From Bifidobacterium ramosum (lineage in GTDB: Bacteria > Actinomycetota > Actinomycetes > Actinomycetales > Bifidobacteriaceae): a stretch of 64,000 nucleotides of DNA. The stretch spans positions 1-64,000 of the forward strand of contig NZ_WBSM01000014.1 in assembly GCF_009299505.1 (NCBI RefSeq), written 5' to 3'. The translations under genes were made by a program, and so were the position numbers. Below, in pieces: positions 1 through 8,002 of the stretch. Under the pieces are notes generated by a model. It ran no database searches. It saw only the letters and a program-made list of their open reading frames with translations, and was not told where the DNA came from. The stretch's first letter is position 1. Each line of letters begins with the position of its first letter.

Positions 1-66
1 CCGAGGAAGACACTCGGATTCCGGAAGCCTTCCGAGGTTATCCTCGACCTGATCAACGCAGCATGA
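1..66 (+). pseudogene. IS30-family transposase, C-terminal end (cut by window edge)
   Basis: The first 21 codons are open from base 1 and end at TGA 64-66. The peptide reads PRKTLGFRKPSEVILDL then INAA, the usual tail of IS30-family DDE transposases (R-P-R-K-x-L-x-x-x-x-P-x-E). The start and catalytic core lie outside the window, so it cannot be told whether the element is intact. Family assignment rests on this tail alone. Confidence 0.7.
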
Positions 67-122
67 TACGATTCACGCAATCAAATCAGAAGCAACACAG
101 GTGTTGCAACGATCACTAGAAC
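67..122. mobile_element. Probable right end of the IS30-type element
   Basis: The bases after the transposase stop hold GTGTTGCAACGATCACTAGA (101-120), which resembles the terminal inverted repeats of bifidobacterial IS30 elements. The left end is outside the window, so the repeat cannot be paired and the exact boundary is uncertain. Confidence 0.4.
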
Positions 123-138
123 CCGCCCCTCACTACTT

Positions 139-188
139 TGGCTCCCCTCTGTGAGGGGAGCTGTCCGCGTAGCGGACTGAGGGGAGTA
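139..188. repeat. GGCTCCCC hairpin repeat, copy 1
   Basis: A 50-bp unit: GCTCCCCTC pairs with GAGGGGAGC two bases later, followed by a small stem GTCCGC/GCGGAC and another GAGGGGAG. The same plan recurs at 5524-5575, 5591-5640 (inverted) and 25127-25173. It lies between the IS end and the 3' end of the acyl-CoA ligase gene. Confidence 0.8.
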
Positions 189-262
189 ATACCGACGGAT
201 AACAAATGTGGGTCGTGCGTTGCCGCACGACCCACAGCGATGTCGCCGTACGAGGCGAATGG

Positions 263-2296
263 CTACTTCTTCTTGGTGTACATCTGGGTGTTGAGGAGGG
301 TGGCGTAGCGCTTGATGACCTTCGGGCGGATCACCTTGAGGGAGGCGGTCATCAGGCCGTTCTCCTGGGTGAAGTCCTCGGGCAGGATGATGAACTTGCG
401 CACCGACTCGGCGCGGGAGACGCCCTCGTTGGCTTGATCGACCCACTTCTGCACCTCGGCGCGCACGGCCGCGTTGGCCGCCGCGTCCTCGAGCGACATG
501 TCGCGGTCGAGGCCCTTCGCCTCAAGCCACGGGCGCAGCGTCTCCTCGTCCAGCGTGATGAGCGCGGAGATGAACGGGCGCTTGTCGCCGAGCACGAGTG
601 CGTGCGAGACGAACTCGCAGCGCTGGATCACCTCTTCGATCGGACCGGGAGCCACGTTCTTGCCGCCTGCGGTGATGATGAGGTCCTTCTTGCGGCCGGT
701 GATGTACAGGAACCCGTCGTCGTCCAGCCGGCCCAGGTCGCCGGTCGCATGCCAGCCGTCCGGCGTGAACGCGTTCTCGGTCGCCTCGTCGTTCTTGTGA
801 TAACGGTGGAACACGACCGGGCCGCCGACCTGGATCTCGCCATCCTCGGCGATGCGGATCTTGAAACTCGGGAACGGCACACCAACCGAGCCTTCGTGGA
901 ACGGCACGCCGAGCGGGTTGAACGCGCACGGCGCGGTCGTCTCCGTCAGGCCGTAGCCCTCGTAGACCGGGATGTTCGCGCCGCGGAAGAAGTTCATGAG
1001 CTCCGGGTCGAGCGGGGCGCCGCCCGAGACGATCCACTTGGTGCGGCCGCCGAGCGCCTCGCGCAGCGACTGGTAGACGATCGGATCGAACGAGGCGCGG
1101 CGCACGGCGGTGAGCTTCTTGGCCTTGCCGAACTCGCTGACCTCCTTCATGTACTGCTGCGCCGCGGTGACGGCCGCCGCGAACACGACGCCCCTCGCGC
1201 CGTGACCGGCCTTCTGCGAGGCCGCGTTGTACACCTTCTCAAGCACGCGGGGCACCACGATCATCACGGTCGGGCGCGCGACCTGCAGGTCGGCGAGCAG
1301 CGTCTTGATGCCGGTCGCGATGTAGATGCGCATGCTGCTGGCCACGCAGATGTAGTTGATCGCGCGTGCGAACGTGTGCGCCTGCGGCAGGAACAGCAGG
1401 ATGGAACCGGACTTGTCGTGCTGCAGCAGGTCGGGCATGTAGTCGCGCAGGTTGAACGCGTCCGTGCAGTAGTTCTCGTGCGTCATCTCGACGCCCTTCG
1501 GCGCGGACGTGGATCCGGACGTGTAGATGATCGAGCACAGGTCGGTCTTCTTGAGTGAACCGATGCGCTCGTCGAGCTGCTCGTCGCTCACCGAGCTGCC
1601 GTAGGCCGCGATCTCGTCGAGGCCACCCGTCTCGATGCAGATGATGTGCTCGAGCGACGGGCATTCCTCGATCGCGCCGTCCGCCTTCTCGCGCATGGCG
1701 GTGTCCTGCACGATGAGCAGTCGGGCGTCGGAGTTGTTCACGATGTTGCGGATCTGCTCGGCCGAATCGGTGTCGTAGATCGACGCGAGCACGCCGCCGC
1801 ACGCCATGATCGCCGCGTCGGCGAGATCCCACTCATACGAGGTGCGGCACATGAACGCGACCGCGTCACCCTTCTTCAGGCCGTAGTGGATCAGGCCCTT
1901 GGCGACCTTGCGCACTTCGGCGAGGAACTCGTTGGCGGTCTTGGTCACCCATTCGCCGTTCGCCTTGAATGTGTACAGCGGTTCGTCGCCCATGCGCTGC
2001 GCGCGGTCCTCGTACACGCTGTAGATGGTCGTGTGCTCGTCGAGCGGCGGGTTGCCTGCGGTTTCGGCGGTCAGCAGTCCCGTCGTCGGGTCGATGAACG
2101 TGGTGGTCGGGTATCCCGGGCCCCATTCGTCGGTGTGCGGCAGATCGCGGTTCTCGTCGACGATGTCGTCGGGGGAGACGTAGTCCGGCGCGTCGGATGT
2201 GTCGTCGCTGACCGGGTGGACGAAGTCGCCGCCCAATCGCAGCGCCTTCTGCACGAGACCGGCCGTTCGTTTGTTCAGTGAGGTGATGACGGACAC
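263..2296 (-). CDS. fadD: AMP-forming long-chain fatty acid-CoA ligase
   Basis: Activates fatty acids to acyl-CoA through an acyl-adenylate. The 677-aa product has the ANL-superfamily P-loop YTSGSTSAPKG (about residues 258-268), the GYGLTETTAP motif (about 447) and the GDLGRLDDDG...GRKKDLIITAGGKN hinge region (about 517-545). Length fits the long type of bacterial acyl-CoA synthetase. The GTG at 2296 is chosen because AAGGAGAG sits 5-6 bases before it; the open frame upstream has no ribosome site. The gene is divergent from pntAA. Bifidobacteria lack beta-oxidation, so a role in using exogenous fatty acids for lipids is likelier (inference). Confidence 0.9.
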   Translation of the reverse strand: MSVITSLNKRTAGLVQKALRLGGDFVHPVSDDTSDAPDYVSPDDIVDENRDLPHTDEWGPGYPTTTFIDPTTGLLTAETAGNPPLDEHTTIYSVYEDRAQRMGDEPLYTFKANGEWVTKTANEFLAEVRKVAKGLIHYGLKKGDAVAFMCRTSYEWDLADAAIMACGGVLASIYDTDSAEQIRNIVNNSDARLLIVQDTAMREKADGAIEECPSLEHIICIETGGLDEIAAYGSSVSDEQLDERIGSLKKTDLCSIIYTSGSTSAPKGVEMTHENYCTDAFNLRDYMPDLLQHDKSGSILLFLPQAHTFARAINYICVASSMRIYIATGIKTLLADLQVARPTVMIVVPRVLEKVYNAASQKAGHGARGVVFAAAVTAAQQYMKEVSEFGKAKKLTAVRRASFDPIVYQSLREALGGRTKWIVSGGAPLDPELMNFFRGANIPVYEGYGLTETTAPCAFNPLGVPFHEGSVGVPFPSFKIRIAEDGEIQVGGPVVFHRYHKNDEATENAFTPDGWHATGDLGRLDDDGFLYITGRKKDLIITAGGKNVAPGPIEEVIQRCEFVSHALVLGDKRPFISALITLDEETLRPWLEAKGLDRDMSLEDAAANAAVRAEVQKWVDQANEGVSRAESVRKFIILPEDFTQENGLMTASLKVIRPKVIKRYATLLNTQMYTKKK

Positions 2297-2567
2297 GAAA
2301 ACTCTCCTTGACGTTCTCAAACCATTGCGATGGTCAATCAATCTTCACATCTTAATCGTTCTTCGCCGACCCGTCACCTTACGGTAGCGTAGGGAAGGGC
2401 CATATCTCGCCGTTTTCGGATGACATACCGTCGCGCAGACGATTGGCGCGCGTCGTTGCAGCATGTTGCATACGTATTCACTACGTGGGACGTCCACGCC
2501 GAAGTTCCGCTGAACCGCTACACTGGGGCGGTGTAAGCAATGGTTGCTTAGGAAAGAAAGGGCTCTC

Positions 2568-3710
2568 ATGGCTGAAACCCAGGAAGCCACCGTGTCGTTT
2601 GGTGTTCTCAACGAAACATCGGAGCATGAGTCGCGCGTCGCCCTGACGCCGGACATCGTCGCACGGTTGCGCAAGGCGGGCGTGTCCTGTCTGATCGAAC
2701 GCGGCGCGGGACTCGCCGCACAATATACGGATGATGATTATACGAAGGCCGGTGCGTCCGTACTGCCGGCCGACGAGGTGATCGCCAAGGCCGACGCGCT
2801 CGGATTCGTCGACCGGCCGTCCACGGAACTGCTCGGACGGCTCAAGCCGGGCACGTGGGTGATCGGCATGCTCGGCTCCTTCACCGACGCCGAGTACGTG
2901 GCCGCGCTCGACAAGGCCGGACTGGTCGGTGTGGCGATGGAGAAGCTGCCGCGTCAGCTCAGCTCCGCGCAGTCGATGGACGAGATGACCTCGCAGAACT
3001 CCGTGATGGGCTACAAGGCCGCGCTCGTCGCCGCCAACGCCTACGGATCGTTCTTCCCGATGATGACCACCGCCGCCGGCACCATCCGCCCGGCCAAGGT
3101 GCTCATCCTCGGCGCCGGCATCGCCGGCCTTCAGGCCATCGGCACGGCGCGCCGGCTCGGCGCGGTCGTCACCGCGTACGACGTGCGCCCGGCCTCGCGC
3201 GGCGAGGTCGAATCGCTCGGCGCGAAGTTTCTCGATCTCGGCCTCGACTTTTCGGCAGGCCAGGGCGAAGGCGGCTACGCGCGCGCCCTCACCCCCGAGG
3301 AACAGGCCGCCCAGCAGGCGGCGGTCGACCAGAAGGCCGCCGGCTTCGACGTCATCATCACCACCGCGAAGGTGCCCGGCCGCAAGCCGCCGGTGCTGCT
3401 CACCAAGGCCGGCGTGGACGGCCTCAAGCGCGGCGCCGTGATCGTCGACTGCGCGGCCAGCGACCTCGGCGGCAACGTCGAAGGCTCCACGGTCGGCACG
3501 AGCGTCACCGACGGCGGCGTCACCATCATCGGCGCGCCGTATCTGGCCAGCGACGTCTCCAACACCGCCGCGAACCTGCTCGCCCGCAACGTCGGCGACG
3601 TGCTCGCACACTTCGTCAAGGACGGCAGGCTGAGCATCGACCTGAACGAGGAACTCGACGACGCGCTCATCGTCGCCGGTCGGCCCGCTGCGGCCCCGGC
3701 GCAGGCGTAA
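2568..3710 (+). CDS. pntAA: NAD(P) transhydrogenase alpha subunit, soluble NAD-binding part
   Basis: Domain I of the proton-translocating transhydrogenase, which passes hydride between NAD(H) and NADP(H). The 380-aa protein starts with the alanine-dehydrogenase/PNT N-domain (TQEATVSFGVLNET, ESRVALTPD) and has a Rossmann fold with GAGIAGLQAIGTARRLG near residues 180-198, followed by AYDVRP. It ends before any membrane segment, so alpha is split in two as in Rhodospirillum and many Actinobacteria. ATG 2568 is preceded by GAAAGAAAGGG. It heads pntAA-pntAB-pntB. Confidence 0.93.
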   Translation: MAETQEATVSFGVLNETSEHESRVALTPDIVARLRKAGVSCLIERGAGLAAQYTDDDYTKAGASVLPADEVIAKADALGFVDRPSTELLGRLKPGTWVIGMLGSFTDAEYVAALDKAGLVGVAMEKLPRQLSSAQSMDEMTSQNSVMGYKAALVAANAYGSFFPMMTTAAGTIRPAKVLILGAGIAGLQAIGTARRLGAVVTAYDVRPASRGEVESLGAKFLDLGLDFSAGQGEGGYARALTPEEQAAQQAAVDQKAAGFDVIITTAKVPGRKPPVLLTKAGVDGLKRGAVIVDCAASDLGGNVEGSTVGTSVTDGGVTIIGAPYLASDVSNTAANLLARNVGDVLAHFVKDGRLSIDLNEELDDALIVAGRPAAAPAQA

Positions 3711-3732
3711 GGGAAGAAAGGGGAACCCAATC

Positions 3733-4050
3733 ATGGATATCGTCGTAGCGATCACCCTGTTCGTACTGGCGCTGCTCATCGGCGTCGAGGTCATCGGCAA
3801 GGTGCCGGCGACCCTGCACACGCCGCTCATGTCCGGCGCGAACTCCATCCACGGCATCGTCATCGTCGGCGTCGTCATCGTCGCCGCGCACGCCACCAGC
3901 CCGCTCGCCTGGGTGTTCATCTTCCTCGCCGCGGTGCTCGGCACGATGAACGTCGTCGGCGGCTATGTGGTCACCGACCGCATGCTCGAGATGTTCAAGT
4001 CCGACAAGACCAAGAAGCAGGACGCCGACAAGAACGAGGAGGCCAAGTAA
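3733..4050 (+). CDS. pntAB: NAD(P) transhydrogenase alpha subunit, membrane part
   Basis: A 105-aa protein with about three hydrophobic helices and a charged lysine-rich tail (KSDKTKKQDADKNEEAK). It matches the short membrane half of split PntA (TLHTPLMSGANSIHGIVIVG is characteristic). It sits 22 bp after pntAA with AAGGGGAAC as ribosome site, and its stop codon directly abuts the ATG of pntB. It supplies part of the proton channel. Confidence 0.93.
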   Translation: MDIVVAITLFVLALLIGVEVIGKVPATLHTPLMSGANSIHGIVIVGVVIVAAHATSPLAWVFIFLAAVLGTMNVVGGYVVTDRMLEMFKSDKTKKQDADKNEEAK

Positions 4051-5502
4051 ATGGGTACGCTGGAACAGACGCTGGGCACGCCGCTCGGCGTCGTCGAATG
4101 GTTCGTCTACCTGCTGGCCGCCGTCATGTTCGTCATCGGCCTGCACCTCATGAACTCGCCGAAGACCGCCCGCCGCGGCAACCTGATCTCCGCCGCCGGC
4201 ATGGTCATGGCCTGCGTCATGGCGTTCATCGTGCTGTTCGCCGGCGAGATCGGCAACGGCTTCCAGCATGGCGTCGCCGTCGCGCTGCTCGTCGCCGGCA
4301 TCGCGATCGGCGCGATCGCGGGCGTGTGGAGCGCCAAGAAGGTCAAGATGACCGACATGCCGCAGCTCGTGTCCGTGTTCAACACGGTCGGCGGCGGCGC
4401 GGCCGCGCTTGTCGCGCTTAACGACATCCTCAACTCCGAGGACGCCGCAGGCCCCGGCCTCGTCGTGCTCATCACCGCCGGTCTCGGCATCATGATCGGC
4501 TCGGTCACGTTCACCGGCTCGCTCGTCGCCGCCGGCAAGCTGCAGGGCGTCAAGTTCCTCAGGAAGCTCACCCTGCCGGCCAAGGGCGTGTGGAACATCG
4601 CGTTCATTGCGCTCACCGTCGTGGCGTTCGTCATGCTGTGCGTGCAGCCGTCCAACGCGGTGCTCTGGTGCATCCTGACCACCGTGTTCGCCCTCGGCTA
4701 CGGTCTCGTGTTCGTCATCCCGATCGGCGGCGCCGACATGCCCGTCGTCATCTCCGTGCTCAACGCGTGCACCGGCACCGCCGTCGCCATGAGTGGCCTC
4801 GCGATCAACAACATCGCGCTCATCGTCGCCGGCGCGCTCGTCGGCGCGGCCGGCGTGACCCTGTCGCTCGCCATGAGCAAGGCCATGAACCGTCCGCTCA
4901 TGAGCGTCCTCGCCGGCGGATTCGGTGGCGGCTCCGATGCGGCCGCGGGCGGCGAAGGCCCCGAAGGCACCATGAAGGAGACCTCGGCCGACGATGTGGC
5001 CGTCCAGCTCGTCTACGCCGACAAGGTCATCTTCGTGCCCGGCTTCGGTCTGGCGCAGGCGCAGGCGCAGCGCGAGCTCGCCGACCTGGGCGAGCTGCTC
5101 AAGGGCCACGGCGTCGAGGTCGAATACGCGATCCATCCGGTCGCCGGCCGTATGCCCGGCCATATGAACGTGCTGCTCGCCGAAGCCAACGTGCCCTACG
5201 AGGAGCTCGTCGACCTCGACGACATCAACCCGCAGTTCCCGAGCGCCAACGTCGCCCTCGTCGTCGGCGCGAACGACGTCACCAACCCGGCCGCCCGCCG
5301 GCCCGGCACCCCGGTTTCGGGCATGCCGATCCTCGACGTCGACAAGGCGCAGAACGTCGTCGTCATGAAGCGCGGTCGCGGCAAGGGCTACGCCGGCATC
5401 GAGAACGAGCTGTACTTCAAGGACAACACGCAGATGCTCTTCGGCGACGCGAAGGCGGGACTGCAAGCCGTCATCGCAGCCGTAAAGGAGCTCATCGCGT
5501 AA
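4051..5502 (+). CDS. pntB: NAD(P) transhydrogenase beta subunit
   Basis: A 483-aa protein with many membrane helices up to about residue 270 and a C-terminal NADP-binding domain from about 315 (VIFVPGFGLAQAQAQ, HPVAGRMPGHMNVLLAEANVPY, and NDVTNPAAR, all hallmark dIII motifs). Its ATG follows the pntAB TAA with no gap, so translation is probably coupled. With PntAA and PntAB it completes a proton-driven NADPH-forming pump. Repeats at 5524-5700 follow; no conventional terminator is seen. Confidence 0.95.
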   Translation: MGTLEQTLGTPLGVVEWFVYLLAAVMFVIGLHLMNSPKTARRGNLISAAGMVMACVMAFIVLFAGEIGNGFQHGVAVALLVAGIAIGAIAGVWSAKKVKMTDMPQLVSVFNTVGGGAAALVALNDILNSEDAAGPGLVVLITAGLGIMIGSVTFTGSLVAAGKLQGVKFLRKLTLPAKGVWNIAFIALTVVAFVMLCVQPSNAVLWCILTTVFALGYGLVFVIPIGGADMPVVISVLNACTGTAVAMSGLAINNIALIVAGALVGAAGVTLSLAMSKAMNRPLMSVLAGGFGGGSDAAAGGEGPEGTMKETSADDVAVQLVYADKVIFVPGFGLAQAQAQRELADLGELLKGHGVEVEYAIHPVAGRMPGHMNVLLAEANVPYEELVDLDDINPQFPSANVALVVGANDVTNPAARRPGTPVSGMPILDVDKAQNVVVMKRGRGKGYAGIENELYFKDNTQMLFGDAKAGLQAVIAAVKELIA

Positions 5503-5523
5503 CGCGTTCGACGCTGACGACAG

Positions 5524-5575
5524 TGGCTCCCCTCTGTGAGGGGAGCTGTCGAACGAAGTGAGACTGAGGGGAGCA
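5524..5575. repeat. GGCTCCCC hairpin repeat, copy 2
   Basis: Same plan as the copy at 139-188 but with the middle segment GTCGAACGAAGTGAGAC. It lies 22 bp after the pntB stop and could serve as a transcript end or 3' stabiliser; no T run follows. Confidence 0.8.
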
Positions 5576-5590
5576 GGCGGGTCGACCTCT

Positions 5591-5640
5591 TGCTCCCCTC
5601 AGTCAGCTTCGCTGACAGCTCCCCTCACGAGGGGAGCCAC
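5591..5640. repeat. GGCTCCCC hairpin repeat, copy 3 (inverted)
   Basis: Reverse-complement orientation relative to copy 2; the middle stem is GTCAGC/GCTGAC read on the minus strand. Copies 2 and 3 face each other 15 bp apart and could form one large cruciform. Confidence 0.8.
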
Positions 5641-5674
5641 TGTGCAGGGTGACGGCTACTGCCATGTCACCGGG

Positions 5675-5700
5675 ACGGCTCCCCTCAGAGAGGGGAGCCG
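5675..5700. repeat. GGCTCCCC half repeat, copy 4
   Basis: Only the first hairpin of the unit is present: CGGCTCCCCTC, AGA, GAGGGGAGCCG. It lies just after the 3' end of the hydrolase gene on the other strand. Confidence 0.7.
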
Positions 5701-5715
5701 CTGTCGTATGTGGGC

Positions 5716-6714
5716 TCAGAGCCCGAACGCGCCGCGCACGAAGCCGGTGACCTTGCGCCAGTAGACGTCCGGGGCGGTGCTGGCGCTCATTGCATGTCCG
5801 GCGCCGGCAATGAGCAGCCGATCCCGGTGCAGGCTCGCGCATGCCTGATAATTGCGATCAAGAAACGACGGGTCGACGAAGGCGTCGGCCGCGCCGTGGA
5901 TGAACAGCATCGGGATCGTGGCATGCCTGAGCGACGCCACGCTCGACGCCTCTTCGAAGCCATATCCCGCCGTCCGACGGCATGCAGCGCTCATCGCCTT
6001 GACCACCGGCATGGCAAGCCATTTGTTCGGCAGCCGGTATAGGCCCTTCGCGTTGAACAGGAATTGATCCCACACGGACGTATATCCGCAGTCCTCGATT
6101 GCCGCGACCACGTTGCGCGGCAGATCGGGCTCGCCGACCGTCATCATCACGCACGCCGCGCCCATCGACAGACCATCCAGCAGAATTCGCGCGTCGGGAT
6201 CGCTGTCGACGATCAGCCGTATCCACGCCATCAGGTCGCGACGCTCCAGCCAACCCATGCCGGTATACCGACCCTCGCTCAACTCATGGCCGCGCATCGC
6301 AGGAGCAAGCACCGTGAAGCCAAGGCGTGCGAACCGGTGCGCGTATTTCGCCATCTCGGCCGGCGTCCCCGTGTAGCCGTGCATGCAGATTGCATACAGA
6401 TGCGGTTGCGGCGAAACGCAATCGGGGTCAAGCAGCCAGCCGTGCAGCCGCAGTTCATCCTCGCTGAACGTGACGACCGGCTGTTTCGACTCGTCAAACC
6501 ATCGTGCGGCCTCGGCCTCCTCGCCGGCGTCCCGGTGCGGGCCCTCCAGATCCGCGCCCTTGACCTTGCCGGCTCTGACGAGTTTCATCATCGACCATGG
6601 GAACTGCGTGTCGATCGTGAATCGAAACATGATCTCGCCCGCCCCGCACAGCAGGCTGGCTGTTGCAGCGGCAACCCCGGTGCCGATCAGAACATTGCGT
6701 GTAACCAGCTTCAT
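5716..6714 (-). CDS. Membrane-anchored alpha/beta hydrolase
   Basis: 332 aa. The N-terminus MKLVTRNVLIGTGVAAATASLLC is a hydrophobic signal-anchor (no clear lipobox), so the enzyme probably faces outward. The fold is shown by CMHGYTGTPAEM (oxyanion loop), the nucleophile elbow GLSMGA near residue 180, an acid in FIHGAADAF near 270 and a late histidine in GAGHAMS near 306. Substrate unknown; the family includes esterases and peptidase-like hydrolases. ATG 6714 is chosen over longer frames because GAGG precedes it and the anchor begins there. Single gene, divergent from rplY. Confidence 0.82.
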   Translation of the reverse strand: MKLVTRNVLIGTGVAAATASLLCGAGEIMFRFTIDTQFPWSMMKLVRAGKVKGADLEGPHRDAGEEAEAARWFDESKQPVVTFSEDELRLHGWLLDPDCVSPQPHLYAICMHGYTGTPAEMAKYAHRFARLGFTVLAPAMRGHELSEGRYTGMGWLERRDLMAWIRLIVDSDPDARILLDGLSMGAACVMMTVGEPDLPRNVVAAIEDCGYTSVWDQFLFNAKGLYRLPNKWLAMPVVKAMSAACRRTAGYGFEEASSVASLRHATIPMLFIHGAADAFVDPSFLDRNYQACASLHRDRLLIAGAGHAMSASTAPDVYWRKVTGFVRGAFGL

Positions 6715-6771
6715 CGCATCCTCGATTCCCTGCCTGTCGTTCCGTTTGGATCGACTGAGCCCATCCTTCTC

Positions 6772-6827
6772 CGTGTGGCGGTTTTCGCTCGCTGACGATC
6801 CCGTCAGCGAGCGAAAACCGCCACACG
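6772..6827. repeat. 26-bp perfect inverted repeat, 4-bp loop
   Basis: Arms 6772-6797 and 6802-6827 are perfectly complementary around ATCC. The palindrome lies between two divergent genes (hydrolase start 6714, rplY promoter near 6881), so it is not in terminator position for either. It may be a protein-binding site or a repetitive palindrome. Confidence 0.85.
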
Positions 6828-6880
6828 CGGCGCTGCTTCCCATTGTAGGTCCGTCCTGCCCGCTCTGTCCGGCATCCGTG

Positions 6881-6886
6881 TATACT
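6881..6886 (+). promoter_or_regulatory. Putative -10 box of rplY
   Basis: TATACT would place the transcript start near 6893 and give rplY a leader of about 150 bases. No good -35 is visible 17 bp upstream, so this is a moderate call. Confidence 0.45.
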
Positions 6887-6965
6887 GGTGAGCTGTTGCT
6901 TTGGCGAGGGAAGAGCAGCTCGTAAGAGTCCTGTTCTTCCGTAATCGACTCGGCGTATGGCTCAC

Positions 6966-7033
6966 CTCCTTGGTGCGTTCTGCGACGCGTCGTGGCGTCA
7001 AACAGACAGAACGACAAGTAACAAACCAAGGAG
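6966..7033 (+). promoter_or_regulatory. rplY leader structure that can sequester the ribosome-binding site
   Basis: Three nested helices can form: CTCCTTGGT (6966-6974) with ACCAAGGAG (7025-7033), GTTCTG (6977-6982) with CAGAAC (7007-7012), and GACGC (6984-6988) with GCGTC (6995-6999) around a GTCGTG loop. The outer helix covers the AAGGAG ribosome site 7 bases before the rplY ATG. This is seen directly; a translational control function is inferred. Confidence 0.6.
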
Positions 7034-7040
7034 ACCAATC

Positions 7041-7670
7041 ATGGCTACCACCATCAAGCTCGAGGGCGAAGTCCGCGACGAGTTCGGCAAGGGCGCTGCC
7101 CGCCGTATGCGCGTCGCCAAGCAGATCCCGGCGACCATCTACGCCGGCGGCGAGGCCCCGGTGTTCGTCAAGCTCCCGATGAAGGAGACCACCCTGTCCC
7201 TGCGTCACACCAACGCGCTGTTCTCCATCGCGTTCGGCGACGAGACCAAGCTGGCCGTCGTCAAGGACGTGCAGCGCAACCCCGTCAAGCGCATCGTCGA
7301 GCACGTTGACTTCTACGAGGTCAAGGCCGGCGAGAAGATCGACGTCGAGGTGCCGGTGTTCGTCGAGGGCACCCCGAAGGGCGTCGCCGTCGCGTTCGTC
7401 GACGTGCAGGAGCTCAAGGTCCGCGCCGATGTCGCCAACCTGCCGGAGAAGATCGTCGTGAACGTCGACGGCCTGACCGACGGCACCAAGGTCCTGCTCA
7501 AGGACGTCGTCCTGCCGGAGGGCGTCGAGCTCGACATGGATGACCTCGAGGAGTCCGTCGTCACCGTCGAGGTGCCGGAGGATGCCACCGAGTCCACCGC
7601 CGCTCCGGAAGCCGACGCCGCTGCCGCCCCGGCTGACTCCGCTGCCGCTCCGGCCGCCGACGCCAAGTGA
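7041..7670 (+). CDS. rplY: 50S ribosomal protein L25 (general stress protein Ctc type)
   Basis: 209 aa. The N-terminal 5S-rRNA-binding domain (VRDEFGKGAARRMRVAKQIPATIYAGGE) is followed by the TL5/CTC C-terminal beta domain and an Ala/Pro/Asp-rich low-complexity tail from about residue 180. The longer two-domain form is usual outside the enterobacteria. ATG 7041 has AAGGAG at a good distance. The unusual leader is listed separately. Confidence 0.95.
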   Translation: MATTIKLEGEVRDEFGKGAARRMRVAKQIPATIYAGGEAPVFVKLPMKETTLSLRHTNALFSIAFGDETKLAVVKDVQRNPVKRIVEHVDFYEVKAGEKIDVEVPVFVEGTPKGVAVAFVDVQELKVRADVANLPEKIVVNVDGLTDGTKVLLKDVVLPEGVELDMDDLEESVVTVEVPEDATESTAAPEADAAAAPADSAAAPAADAK

Positions 7671-7746
7671 TCCGTCCGGGCGAGTCCCGGGCAGCCGATG
7701 ATTCGAGAGAGTCGATAGCATATTGATATATGCCGCATCGATAACG

Positions 7747-7783
7747 CGAAGGTCCGTACGAGACGAACTTGTACGGGCCTTCG
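7747..7783. terminator. Hairpin after rplY
   Basis: CGAAGGTCCGTAC (7747-7759) pairs with GTACGGGCCTTCG (7771-7783) with one G-U pair. No T run follows, so termination would be weak or factor-dependent. Confidence 0.5.
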
Positions 7784-7846
7784 TGCATTCGTACGACCCA
7801 TCGACCCGCCGTACGAGCCGCCTCCGGACCATCCGCAACCGATATT

Positions 7847-7888
7847 CATAATGTGAAACTCACATGCCCGCCGGCGCGGGTATGTGAG
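7847..7888 (+). promoter_or_regulatory. ilvE promoter -10 and 5' hairpin
   Basis: CATAAT at 7847-7852 could be a -10 box. A 12-bp hairpin (CTCACAT.CCCG at 7859-7870 with CGGG.ATGTGAG at 7877-7888) would then lie at the very 5' end of an mRNA leader of about 145 bases. No T-box or leader peptide with branched-chain codons was seen. The rest of 7671-8002 holds nothing recognisable. Confidence 0.35.
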
Positions 7889-8002
7889 AGAGTATCAACC
7901 AGAACCGGTGCCACAAGCGCCGATGTAACACCATCACATGCCGGCCGCGGCGTACGCAGCATAACGGGCACCGCGAGCGGCATCGTACAAAAGAAGTTAG
8001 CA

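Noticed and set aside
206..1558. Long plus-strand frame over the acyl-CoA ligase gene
   Set aside because: Low-complexity shadow of a GC-rich gene; the minus strand carries all ligase motifs.
6772..6827. Terminator
   Set aside because: Both flanking genes point away from it and there is no T run.
7671..8002. T-box or attenuator controlling ilvE
   Set aside because: No leader peptide with Leu/Ile/Val codons, no T-box bulge sequence and no terminator with T run; only one short hairpin.
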